From Psychrobacter sp. (GTDB lineage: Bacteria; Pseudomonadota; Gammaproteobacteria; Pseudomonadales; Moraxellaceae): a stretch of DNA of 14,123 nt. Each line of letters opens with the position of its first letter. The stretch's first letter is position 1. The notes under the pieces were generated by a model. It was given only the letters and a program-made list of their open reading frames with translations, had not been told where the DNA came from and did not search any database. Positions 1 through 7,081 of this stretch are shown here, one piece after another. Made by a program: the position numbers and the translations under genes. The stretch lies in assembly GCA_029256865.1 (NCBI GenBank), contig JARIEH010000095.1, forward strand, positions 1 to 14,123. Reading direction: 5' to 3'.

Positions 1-47
1 AGGCATAGTGTAGCTGAATCTGGGTTGGAGCTTTAGGCAAAATAAGC

Positions 48-80
48 AAAAAAACCTCACTACCTAATAGTGAGGTTTTT
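48..80. terminator. Bidirectional rho-independent terminator
   Basis: A perfect stem pairs CCTCACTA (55-62) with TAGTGAGG (68-75) around the 5-base loop CCTAA. It is flanked by seven A on the left and five T on the right, so it can stop transcription on both strands. On the minus strand it lies about 50 bases past the stop of the META-domain lipoprotein gene. On the plus strand it could end a gene that lies before the window. Confidence 0.85.
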
Positions 81-129
81 GCATTATTTACCTGATAACT
101 GAGGGTTAAATAATTGAAGTGATGGCAAC

Positions 130-618
130 TTATTTATTGACAGCTTTGAAGTGAGAAACTTGATTGTCATTTTTGATCGTCAAGATAGGCAGATTGTCCG
201 CATTTTTGCTCATGCTATATTTGCCTTGAACGGTGGCCAGAGTAGCAGTATCGAAGCTGGCTTGGGGTTCAGGACAAGCCATCATTGTGGCTAATACGTT
301 ATCAAGCTGTACATTACCATTCACGATACTGTATTCAGCAGCGATATTATTGCAAGTATTCACAAAGGCCACGCGATTGTTGCCGTTATTATTCATAAAG
401 TTTAGCGTCAAAGGCTTGGCTGGATCAAAGAATAACTGGGTCACTTTTTCGCCATTGCTGCGCTTAGCATCGACAAGCTGCCAATGATGGGCTTGTAATG
501 CTTCGTTAGTAAGCGGTTGGCTAATTGGGGCCGTGACGCTTGGGGTCGTCTGACAACCGGCAGCAAAGGTACCGACAGCGAGAGTGGCCGCCATCATTAC
601 TTTGGTCATGTTTTTCAT
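130..618 (-). CDS. META/HslJ-type domain lipoprotein
   Basis: Predicted 162-residue envelope lipoprotein. The N-terminus is a short signal peptide with a lipobox-like AAGC ending at Cys22, so it is probably lipidated and anchored in a membrane. Residues about 40-160 match the META (HslJ-like) fold: a Trp-Gln-Leu start near W46, a Cys-Asn-Asn at C89, and the hallmark M-M-A-C-P-E stretch with C115. The two Cys could form a disulfide, as inferred for other family members. HslJ in E. coli is linked to novobiocin resistance and META proteins to heat-shock or motility phenotypes, but the molecular role is unclear. AGGAG (plus positions 624-628) lies 5 bases before the start. M4 is a possible alternative start. 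The gene is transcribed alone, ends at the terminator at 48-80 and diverges from map. Confidence 0.88.
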   Translation of the reverse strand: MKNMTKVMMAATLAVGTFAAGCQTTPSVTAPISQPLTNEALQAHHWQLVDAKRSNGEKVTQLFFDPAKPLTLNFMNNNGNNRVAFVNTCNNIAAEYSIVNGNVQLDNVLATMMACPEPQASFDTATLATVQGKYSMSKNADNLPILTIKNDNQVSHFKAVNK

Positions 619-788
619 ATAAGCTCCTACAAGGGTTAAATTGCATTTATGATGTGAATGTAAGTCTTAAATAAAGACCATAGCAGAGGTTTACTCTTCA
701 CTGTTTTTATTTAAGATTTAAAGGGTTATTTTTTATGAGGATTGATTTATTGTTTTTAATCGTTTTATCTAAACAACGCTATTATTAT

Positions 789-814
789 GCATGACAAACA
801 GACGCTTGTCATGC
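789..814. repeat. Perfect 9-bp inverted repeat, possible operator
   Basis: GCATGACAA (789-797) is followed by the 8-base spacer ACAGACGC and its exact reverse complement TTGTCATGC (806-814). There is no T run on either side, so it does not look like a terminator. It lies about 170 bases upstream of the lipoprotein start and about 200 upstream of map. A dimeric regulator site or a hairpin in a leader RNA are both possible; neither is shown. Confidence 0.5.
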
Positions 815-973
815 CAGATTACGTATACGATTGAGCCATACTTTATGCTGCTGTCTGTCCTGCTGTACAGTTATCTTGCTAAAATCATTTACGCATTCGT
901 TCAATCAAACCCTATCGTTCAGATAAACCAATGACTACAATAATTTATAGCAAAACCGTCAATCCTGCATTTA

Positions 974-982
974 TGATATAAT
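974..982 (+). promoter_or_regulatory. Extended -10 promoter of map
   Basis: TGA is followed directly by a perfect TATAAT (977-982), the TGn extended -10 pattern recognised by sigma-70. No good -35 hexamer is present at the usual spacing, which is common for extended -10 promoters. Transcription would start near 989, giving a leader of about 30 bases before map. Confidence 0.65.
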
Positions 983-1017
983 TCACCTAAACTAACAACA
1001 TAACTATAAGTACAGAG

Positions 1018-1812
1018 ATGATGACTAAAAAATCCCTTATCCAATCCCCCGAAGCCATAGAAAAAATGCGTGTGGCAGGTAAACTTGCCAGCGATGTGCT
1101 CGTGATGCTCGATGAACATGTGCAAGTCGGTGTCAGCACTGAGGCACTGAATCAAATTGCCCATGACTATATTGTCAATGTGCAACAAGCCATCCCAGCA
1201 CCGCTTAATTATAATGGTTTTCCCAAATCAATCTGCACCTCAGTCAACCATGTCGTTTGTCATGGCATCCCCACTGAGAACAAACTGCTCAAAGATGGCG
1301 ATATCATCAATATCGATGTCACTGTTATCAAAGATGGCTACTATGGTGACACCTCAAAGATGTGGATCGTCGGTAATGGCTCTATCATGGCACAACGTAT
1401 CTGCAAAGTCGCACAAGATGCCCTCTATGCTGGTATGAGTGTGGTAAAAAATGGCGCCCGTCTCGGTGATGTTGGGGCTGCTATTCAAGAAGTAGTCGAG
1501 CCTGAGCGTTTTAGTATCGTGCGTGAGTTCTGTGGTCACGGTATCAGTGATGAGTTTCATCATGATCCACAAGTGATGCATTATGGTAAAAAAGGCACTG
1601 GCTTTGAGCTCAAGACTGGTATGACCTTTACCATCGAGCCCATGATTAACCAAGGCACATGGAAAACTAAAATCCTCCCTGATGAATGGACCGCCATCAC
1701 CAAAGATCGCAAGCTGTCAGCGCAGTGGGAGCATACCATGGTGGTGACTGATAATGGCTGTGAGGTATTCACCACTCGCCCCGAAGAAGATTTAAGCTTT
1801 TTGACTCAGTAA
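1018..1812 (+). CDS. map: Methionine aminopeptidase, type I
   Basis: Cytosolic metalloprotease that removes the initiator Met from new proteins when the second residue is small. The 264-residue length equals the E. coli enzyme. All five metal ligands are visible: D100, D111, H174, E207 and E238, each three positions later than in E. coli (97, 108, 171, 204, 235). The hallmark C-G-H-G and T-I-E-P blocks are intact, and there is no extra zinc-finger N-terminus, so it is type Ia. Two ATGs lie in tandem (1018 and 1021). The upstream CAGAG is a weak ribosome site and slightly favours the second. It has its own extended -10 promoter and a strong terminator just downstream, so it is probably transcribed alone, although glnD follows in the same direction. 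Confidence 0.97.
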   Translation: MMTKKSLIQSPEAIEKMRVAGKLASDVLVMLDEHVQVGVSTEALNQIAHDYIVNVQQAIPAPLNYNGFPKSICTSVNHVVCHGIPTENKLLKDGDIINIDVTVIKDGYYGDTSKMWIVGNGSIMAQRICKVAQDALYAGMSVVKNGARLGDVGAAIQEVVEPERFSIVREFCGHGISDEFHHDPQVMHYGKKGTGFELKTGMTFTIEPMINQGTWKTKILPDEWTAITKDRKLSAQWEHTMVVTDNGCEVFTTRPEEDLSFLTQ

Positions 1813-1819
1813 TAACATG

Positions 1820-1846
1820 AAAGACCGCTTAGGCGGTCTTTTTTTT
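1820..1846 (+). terminator. Rho-independent terminator of map
   Basis: The stem AAAGACCGC (1820-1828) pairs with GCGGTCTTT (1833-1841) around the loop TTAG and runs into an eight-T tract (1839-1846). It begins eight bases after the map stop codon and should separate map from glnD. Confidence 0.92.
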
Positions 1847-1918
1847 GCTCATTTTTATCATTATTAAAGTAACGAACTGCCCTAGTGTGTATCAAACATC
1901 CTCTGATAGCTTTTACCA

Positions 1919-1954
1919 TTGGTATTCAGATATTATAGCTTATGCTTGGTATTC
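1919..1954 (+). repeat. Direct 9-base repeat upstream of glnD
   Basis: TTGGTATTC occurs at 1919-1927 and again at 1946-1954, 27 bases apart. A TATTAT that could act as a -10 box (1931-1936) lies between them. The repeat is about 90-125 bases before the glnD start. It could be a regulator site or simple chance in AT-rich DNA. Confidence 0.3.
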
Positions 1955-2042
1955 GTTTATTTATTGCTTCCATACTCTTAACAACTAACACGCTACTATT
2001 TTTAATGATCCCTATTTTTAAATTATCAATTGGATAACACTC

Positions 2043-4772
2043 ATGTTTACTTGCGATGTCGCCTCCATTTATATCACTCCGCTGCCGCCACTATTGATAT
2101 CAGAGGCGACAGTATCGGAAGGCTCAGATAAGTCTTTGCTCGGTATTCCAGAGTGGTTGGCGCAGATCAATGAGGATATCAATCGGGCGCTTGAGCGCGG
2201 AGCCAATATTCGTCAGTTAGTGGCCGCACGTGCCTGTGCAATTGATGATTTGCTTATCGCTTTGTTTGAGTGGTTTGAGCTTGATCAGACGGATTTGGCG
2301 TTGTTTGCCAGCGGCGGTTATGGTCGTGGTGAGCTGTCGTTATATTCAGATGTCGATATTTTATTGCTGTCACCTGAGGGCATACAGGCTGATACTAGCG
2401 CTAAGATTGATGGCTTGGTGGCGATGCTATGGGATATTGGGCTTGAACCAGCGCTGTCTGTACGCACTATCAATGAGAGCTTAGAAGCTGCTCGTGATCA
2501 CACTGTTGCCAGTACTTTGCTAGAAGCGCGACTATTGACCGGTAATGAAGCATTGCAAGAAATCCCTATCAATATCGTCAATCAATTATGGTCGCAGCGG
2601 GATTTTTATGAGGTAAAAATTAAGGAAGCCAAAACCCGTTACCTACGCCACAATGCTACTGAATACAATCTAGAGCCTAACATTAAAACCTCACCCGGCG
2701 GGCTACGTGATATCCATGTCATCGGTTGGGTGACCAAACGCTACTTTCGAGTTGGTAAGCTGTATGACTTGGTACAACAAGACTTCTTGACCGAAAAAGA
2801 ATTCGATGAGCTCAGCTTTGCTGAAAGTTTCTTGTGGCAGATACGTCATTATCTGCATGAGCTGACTGGCCGCAATGAGAACAAGCTGCTGTTTGATTAT
2901 CAACGTGATATTGCTCAGCGCATGGGTTATGATTCGCAGCCAGATGATCAGCCTAATGCGGCTGTTGAGCGTTTTATGCGCGACTACTATCGCTGTGCGA
3001 TGCAGATATCGACACTCTCTGAGATGCTTATTAATCACTATTATGAAACCATCATCGAGCCAGAGTTACCAGATAACGAGCAGCCTAACAAACGCCCACT
3101 GAACTCACATTTCAATAGAATCGGCGATCAGATTGCCATTGCCCATCATCGTGTATTTGCTCAGCATCCAGAAGCTATTTTGGAGATGTTTTTGCTGATG
3201 GGGCAATACGGCATCAAAAAAGTACGTACCCGTACCCTGCGGGCGCTCAAAATCGCTGCACGCGGTATTGATCAGACATATCGCGATAACCCTGAGCACC
3301 AAGCGCTGTTTTTAGCCAATCTCAAAGAACAAAATTATCTCTTCCATCGTCTGCGTGCCATGAACCGCTATGGTGTATTAAGTAACTATGTTCCTGCCTT
3401 TGCACAAGTCACTGGGCTGATGCAGTACGATTTATTTCATCGTTATACCGTTGATGCGCATACACTGTTTTTGATTCGCATTTTACATCGCTTTACCGAT
3501 GCCCACTATTATGACGATTTTCCGCTGGTCAGCTCTATCTTTCAGCGTATTGAGCGCAAAGAGATTTTGGTGTTGGCGGCGATGTTCCATGATATCGCTA
3601 AAGGTCGCGGCGGCAATCACAGTGAACTTGGAGAAACTGAATCCATTGCATTTTGTTTGGCGCATGGTATGAGTAAAGCCGATGCTCATTTGGTTGGTTG
3701 GTTGACCCGCCATCACCTATTGATGTCGATGACCGCGCAGAAAAAGGACATCTCAGATCCTGAAGTCGTGACTGTGTTCGCTGACTTGGTCGGTAATGTC
3801 ACTCACCTCAATCACTTGTATGTATTGACAGTTGCTGACATGAACGCGACCAATCCACAGCTTTGGAACAGTTGGCGAGCGACCTTGATGAAACAATTAT
3901 ACTCACAAACACGGCGCATTTTGCGTGCTGATATTGATGCACCGACCAATCGCCAAGACATGATCAGTACCACCCGCAAACAAGCGCTACAAATGCTCGA
4001 TGATGTCGGCAATCAACATATGGATCGTGATGCGGTAATCAGACTCTGGGATGAATTGGGAGATGAATACTTCTTACGAGAGATTGCAGAGGATATCTTA
4101 TGGCATACCGAAGCCATCTTGAACCACCCACCTATTGGTCTGGCCTCTGATGCTGACAGTGCGCCTTTGGTGGTGCTACGTGAGCACAGAGAACTGGCGC
4201 TTGATGCGATACAAGTCTTTGTCTATACCCACAATCAGACCAATTTATTTGCCGTGACCATGGCGGTGTTTGATCAGATGAATCTAGATGTACTCGATGC
4301 TCGAATCATTACTGCGACTCGTGACTTTGCTTTGGATTCTTATGTCTTGCTTGATCGTAGTGGCACATTATTGAGAGATGAGGACAGTCAGCAAGAGCTA
4401 AAACAACGCCTGATTGATGCCTTTAAGAATCCCACGGTGCCAAAGCTTGCACAGAAGCGTATTCCACGCCAGCTCAGACATTTTGATGTACCAACGGTGA
4501 TCAGTTTTGAGTTTAACGAGGCGTCAGGCCAGCATATCATGAGTTTGCAGACACTAGATCAACCAGGACTACTGGCACGTGTCGGACAGGTATTTTTGCA
4601 GCACAAGATTGAGGTGCATGCCGCCCGTATTACTACTTTGGGTGAGCGCGCAGAAGACATGTTTTATATCAGTGATCAAAATGATGCCCCCTTATCAGAA
4701 GCCAAGCTGGATATCCTAAAAAAAGCACTGATTGCAGTTTTAAGTGTACGCAGCGATGGCAGCCATGCCTAA
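2043..4772 (+). CDS. glnD: PII uridylyltransferase / uridylyl-removing enzyme
   Basis: Bifunctional cytosolic nitrogen sensor. It adds UMP to PII proteins (GlnB/GlnK) when glutamine is low and removes it when glutamine is high, which in turn sets glutamine synthetase activity and NtrB/NtrC signalling. The 909 residues compare with 890 in E. coli. Domains in order: nucleotidyltransferase with G91-G92-Y93-G94-R95-G96-E97 and the metal-binding D103-x-D105; GlnD helical linker; HD hydrolase domain with H516-D517 followed by K-G-R-G-G-N-H; then two ACT domains (about 715-780 and 830-900) that sense glutamine. All catalytic motifs are intact. The start fits because the GGYGRGE motif sits at nearly the same position as in E. 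coli; the ribosome site is weak (GGAT, 9 bases upstream). The map-glnD-dapC order is seen in other gammaproteobacteria. A weak imperfect hairpin at about 4792-4807 may help termination. Confidence 0.97.
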   Translation: MFTCDVASIYITPLPPLLISEATVSEGSDKSLLGIPEWLAQINEDINRALERGANIRQLVAARACAIDDLLIALFEWFELDQTDLALFASGGYGRGELSLYSDVDILLLSPEGIQADTSAKIDGLVAMLWDIGLEPALSVRTINESLEAARDHTVASTLLEARLLTGNEALQEIPINIVNQLWSQRDFYEVKIKEAKTRYLRHNATEYNLEPNIKTSPGGLRDIHVIGWVTKRYFRVGKLYDLVQQDFLTEKEFDELSFAESFLWQIRHYLHELTGRNENKLLFDYQRDIAQRMGYDSQPDDQPNAAVERFMRDYYRCAMQISTLSEMLINHYYETIIEPELPDNEQPNKRPLNSHFNRIGDQIAIAHHRVFAQHPEAILEMFLLMGQYGIKKVRTRTLRALKIAARGIDQTYRDNPEHQALFLANLKEQNYLFHRLRAMNRYGVLSNYVPAFAQVTGLMQYDLFHRYTVDAHTLFLIRILHRFTDAHYYDDFPLVSSIFQRIERKEILVLAAMFHDIAKGRGGNHSELGETESIAFCLAHGMSKADAHLVGWLTRHHLLMSMTAQKKDISDPEVVTVFADLVGNVTHLNHLYVLTVADMNATNPQLWNSWRATLMKQLYSQTRRILRADIDAPTNRQDMISTTRKQALQMLDDVGNQHMDRDAVIRLWDELGDEYFLREIAEDILWHTEAILNHPPIGLASDADSAPLVVLREHRELALDAIQVFVYTHNQTNLFAVTMAVFDQMNLDVLDARIITATRDFALDSYVLLDRSGTLLRDEDSQQELKQRLIDAFKNPTVPKLAQKRIPRQLRHFDVPTVISFEFNEASGQHIMSLQTLDQPGLLARVGQVFLQHKIEVHAARITTLGERAEDMFYISDQNDAPLSEAKLDILKKALIAVLSVRSDGSHA

Positions 4773-4831
4773 GTCGACCTAGGACCCTCAACCCCTGTAA
4801 ACATGGGCTGTTTTAAGTTTAGGAGCTGGGT

Positions 4832-5506
4832 TTAAGAAGTATGAATCAAGCTCCTGTACACCATTTCTCCCGTATTTGGTAACAGCCCATCCTCGACCAG
4901 CTCCGGTGATAATACTTCTGCTTCTATTTGATGCTGACCCAATATCAAACGTCCGTTATCAACCTCTTCTTGCAATAACCGTTGCAAGCTGGCGATGCGA
5001 AATTGCGCATTGTAACGCTCATAAACCTGCTGCAAAGAGATAGGTGCGTTGGCGTGTATGTCAGGAATAATACTATCTTCTGCTATAATAATCATTTCGT
5101 TTAATGCTTGCTCACGCACCAAATCTGCCTGATCGATCTTATTTTGTAAATGAGTGGCTAGCTTTCCTCTCGAGGCAAACATAATCATAAAAAACAGCGT
5201 TTGTACCCCAAACACAGCAATATAATGCCCTGCACTTAACTCAATATTTAGCAACCTAACCAATAGCAGCAGTACAATAGCGACCACCACGTAGCTGACC
5301 ATTTGCCATAAAAACCACATGATGATGCTGCTCTCTCCAAACCAAGACATCTTACGCTGTTCAAGCGCAATGAGTCGCTGACGCGCTTGCCACCATTGCT
5401 GCTCGTACTGTTGTAGCAGTTTGTGAGATTCGGTGCGCAGCATACGACTGTCACTTTTATTGAAATCTTTGAGGCTGACATTATCAGTTTTGGACGCATT
5501 GAGCAT
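4832..5506 (-). CDS. Hypothetical two-helix membrane protein
   Basis: I do not recognise this family. From the chosen start it has 224 residues. Residues about 20-55 are rich in Gln, Arg, Trp and Leu and probably helical or coiled coil. Two transmembrane segments follow (about 61-86 and 92-112) with a very short loop, so both ends probably face the cytoplasm. The C-terminal half is soluble; about 157-189 alternates helices and ends in an N-G-R-L-I-L turn that resembles a winged-helix wing, but this is only an impression. The start at 5506 is preferred because AGGA (plus 5515-5518) lies 8 bases before it. The longer frame opens at 5527 with two tandem ATGs but has only a weak ribosome site. 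The gene converges on glnD and diverges from dapC, so it is probably transcribed alone and has no clear link to either. Confidence 0.8.
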   Translation of the reverse strand: MLNASKTDNVSLKDFNKSDSRMLRTESHKLLQQYEQQWWQARQRLIALEQRKMSWFGESSIIMWFLWQMVSYVVVAIVLLLLVRLLNIELSAGHYIAVFGVQTLFFMIMFASRGKLATHLQNKIDQADLVREQALNEMIIIAEDSIIPDIHANAPISLQQVYERYNAQFRIASLQRLLQEEVDNGRLILGQHQIEAEVLSPELVEDGLLPNTGEMVYRSLIHTS

Positions 5507-5713
5507 ATTTACTATCCTGACCATCATTTGCCGTCAGTTACAGCAGTGATAGCCTATATTATTAAAAAGTGACATCATCAGAAAATGAAGCAGTTAGAAA
5601 ACGACGATAGCGATCAGAAGAAAAGGACAAGAAATAAGAGAAGTGTTACACTGCTTAAATGTAATTTTTCTTTATACATTTATTATCAACGGCCTATTAT
5701 AGTTACTATACTT

Positions 5714-6952
5714 ATGAATCACAACTTAGCACACTTGCATCCCTACCCATTTGCGAAAATGGCAACCTTACTTGCCGATAGTACGCCTGCATCTACCTAT
5801 TCTGAAATCAAGCTGGGTATCGGTGAGCCAAAACATGAGCCGCCAGCATTTGTACTGGATGTTTTGCAGAAAAACTTGGACAAACTGGCTCACTATCCGA
5901 CTACTAACGGTAGCTTTGAGCTGCGCCAAACCATTGCCCATTGGCTTGAGAAGCGGTTTTTCTTAACTCATGTCGACGCCAATTCCGAAGTATTACCTGT
6001 CATGGGCACGCGTGAAGCTATTTTTAGCTTTGTACAGGCCGTGATCAATCATGGCGAGAGCACAGATACAACCCATCAAAACAGTACCGACAACTCTCTG
6101 CGCGCTCCAACTGTTGTCATGCCCAATCCATTTTATCAAATCTATGAAGGGGCGGCGATACTTGCGCAAGCGACGCCATACTTTGTCCCTTGCACTGCAG
6201 AAAACGACTTTAAAGGGGATTTTCGCACTGTTCCTATCGATGTCTGGCAACAAACGCAGTTATTATTTGTCTGTAGTCCAAACAACCCTACCGGCTCAGT
6301 GATGACGATGGATGACTGGGAAATGCTCATTCGCTTATCCGATCGATATGACTTTATCATTGCTAGCGATGAGTGCTATAGCGAGCTGTATTTTAACAAA
6401 GAGCCCATCGGTTTATTACAAGCATGCGCAACGCTTGGTCGAAATGACTTTAAAAACTGTGTGGTGTTCCACTCATTATCCAAGCGCTCAAACCTACCAG
6501 GCCTACGCTCAGGTTTCATTGCAGGTGATGCATCCCTCTTAAAGTCATATCTGCAATATCGCACTTACCAAGGCTGTGCGATGCCGATACCGCATCAAAT
6601 AGCTTCTATTGCCGCTTGGCAAGATGAAAAGCATGTGGCACATAATCGCGCCCTGTATCAAGAGAAATTCGCGTTATGGATGGCGGAGTTGGGCGAGCTA
6701 TTAGACTTGCGTATGCCTGAAGCAGGGTTTTATTTTTGGGTAAAAGCGCCTAAAAAATTCAACGGTGATGATGAGGTCTTTGTTAAAGCCTTATATGAGC
6801 AGGCCAATATTCATGCGCTTGCTGGACGCTACTTATCGCGTGAAGTTGATGGCAAAAACCCTGGTGAAGGCTATGTTCGCATCGCTTTAGTCGCCAGTGT
6901 CGAAGAGAGTCGCGAGGCAATTGAGCGCATTAAAAAAATGCTTGAGGCTTAG
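5714..6952 (+). CDS. dapC: Succinyldiaminopimelate transaminase
   Basis: Fold-type I, PLP-dependent aminotransferase predicted to make N-succinyl-LL-diaminopimelate from the keto precursor and glutamate, in the succinylase route to diaminopimelate and lysine. It has 412 residues. Visible motifs: N190-N191-P192-T193-G194, the PLP-contacting D219 and Y222, the Schiff-base Lys257 in S-L-S-K-R-S-N, and the G-L-R-S-G-F that follows. The N-terminus M-N-H-N-L-x-x-L-H-P-Y-P-F is typical of DapC, so I place the start at 5714. The frame stays open back to 5585, but that 43-codon extension is highly charged and then hydrophobic and does not fit the family. No good ribosome site is seen. Gene order after glnD supports DapC over other class I aminotransferases such as alanine or aspartate types. 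Confidence 0.92.
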   Translation: MNHNLAHLHPYPFAKMATLLADSTPASTYSEIKLGIGEPKHEPPAFVLDVLQKNLDKLAHYPTTNGSFELRQTIAHWLEKRFFLTHVDANSEVLPVMGTREAIFSFVQAVINHGESTDTTHQNSTDNSLRAPTVVMPNPFYQIYEGAAILAQATPYFVPCTAENDFKGDFRTVPIDVWQQTQLLFVCSPNNPTGSVMTMDDWEMLIRLSDRYDFIIASDECYSELYFNKEPIGLLQACATLGRNDFKNCVVFHSLSKRSNLPGLRSGFIAGDASLLKSYLQYRTYQGCAMPIPHQIASIAAWQDEKHVAHNRALYQEKFALWMAELGELLDLRMPEAGFYFWVKAPKKFNGDDEVFVKALYEQANIHALAGRYLSREVDGKNPGEGYVRIALVASVEESREAIERIKKMLEA

Positions 6953-7031
6953 GGCGTGTTTGCTTTATTAGTATAATTTTTAAAAACAGCACCATAACCA
7001 CAAATTTATCAGGGATATATACCACAATTAG

Positions 7032-7040
7032 TGCTATATT
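7032..7040 (+). promoter_or_regulatory. Possible extended -10 promoter, DUF294 gene
   Basis: TGC precedes TATATT (7035-7040), a good TGn extended -10 element in the 129-base gap after dapC. A -35 hexamer is not obvious. The start site would be near 7047, leaving a leader of about 35 bases with AGGA (7071-7074) seven bases before the ATG. Confidence 0.45.
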
Positions 7041-7081
7041 AAAAATTTACTTTTATAGCTAAGTTCATCAAGGATGATGCC

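Larger units (their letters stand above)
619..1017. other. Divergent intergenic region, META lipoprotein/map
   Basis: This 399-base non-coding gap separates two divergent genes. It is AT-rich, especially 690-780. It holds the lipoprotein ribosome site at 624-628, a small GTCTT/AAGAC hairpin (664-678), a perfect 9-bp inverted repeat (789-814), an 8-base palindrome CGTATACG (822-829) and the map promoter near 974-982. I found no credible ORF here; the minus-strand frame that overlaps the start of map is its antisense shadow. No convincing promoter for the lipoprotein gene could be fixed by eye. Confidence 0.7.

Noticed and set aside
2703..3038. Minus-strand frame of 111 codons inside glnD
   Set aside because: It lies wholly within the strongly conserved GlnD coding sequence and encodes no recognisable domain; a typical antisense shadow.
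4773..4787. Adjacent GTCGAC and CCTAGG palindromes after glnD
   Set aside because: They look like joined restriction sites but are expected by chance; no vector or linker sequence surrounds them.
4792..4807. Imperfect hairpin after glnD as terminator
   Set aside because: The stem has an internal mismatch and a tiny loop, and only four T follow at a distance. It may contribute weakly but does not meet the pattern.
4821..4855. AGGAGCT/AGCTCCT inverted repeat between glnD and the convergent gene
   Set aside because: The 7-bp arms are 21 bases apart and one lies inside the coding end of the minus-strand gene; there is no T run. Probably coincidental.
5585..5713. In-frame extension of dapC by 43 codons
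   Set aside because: The extension is strongly charged then hydrophobic, does not match DapC N-termini, and the ATG at 5714 opens the conserved M-N-x-N-L block. The frame is probably open by chance in the promoter region.
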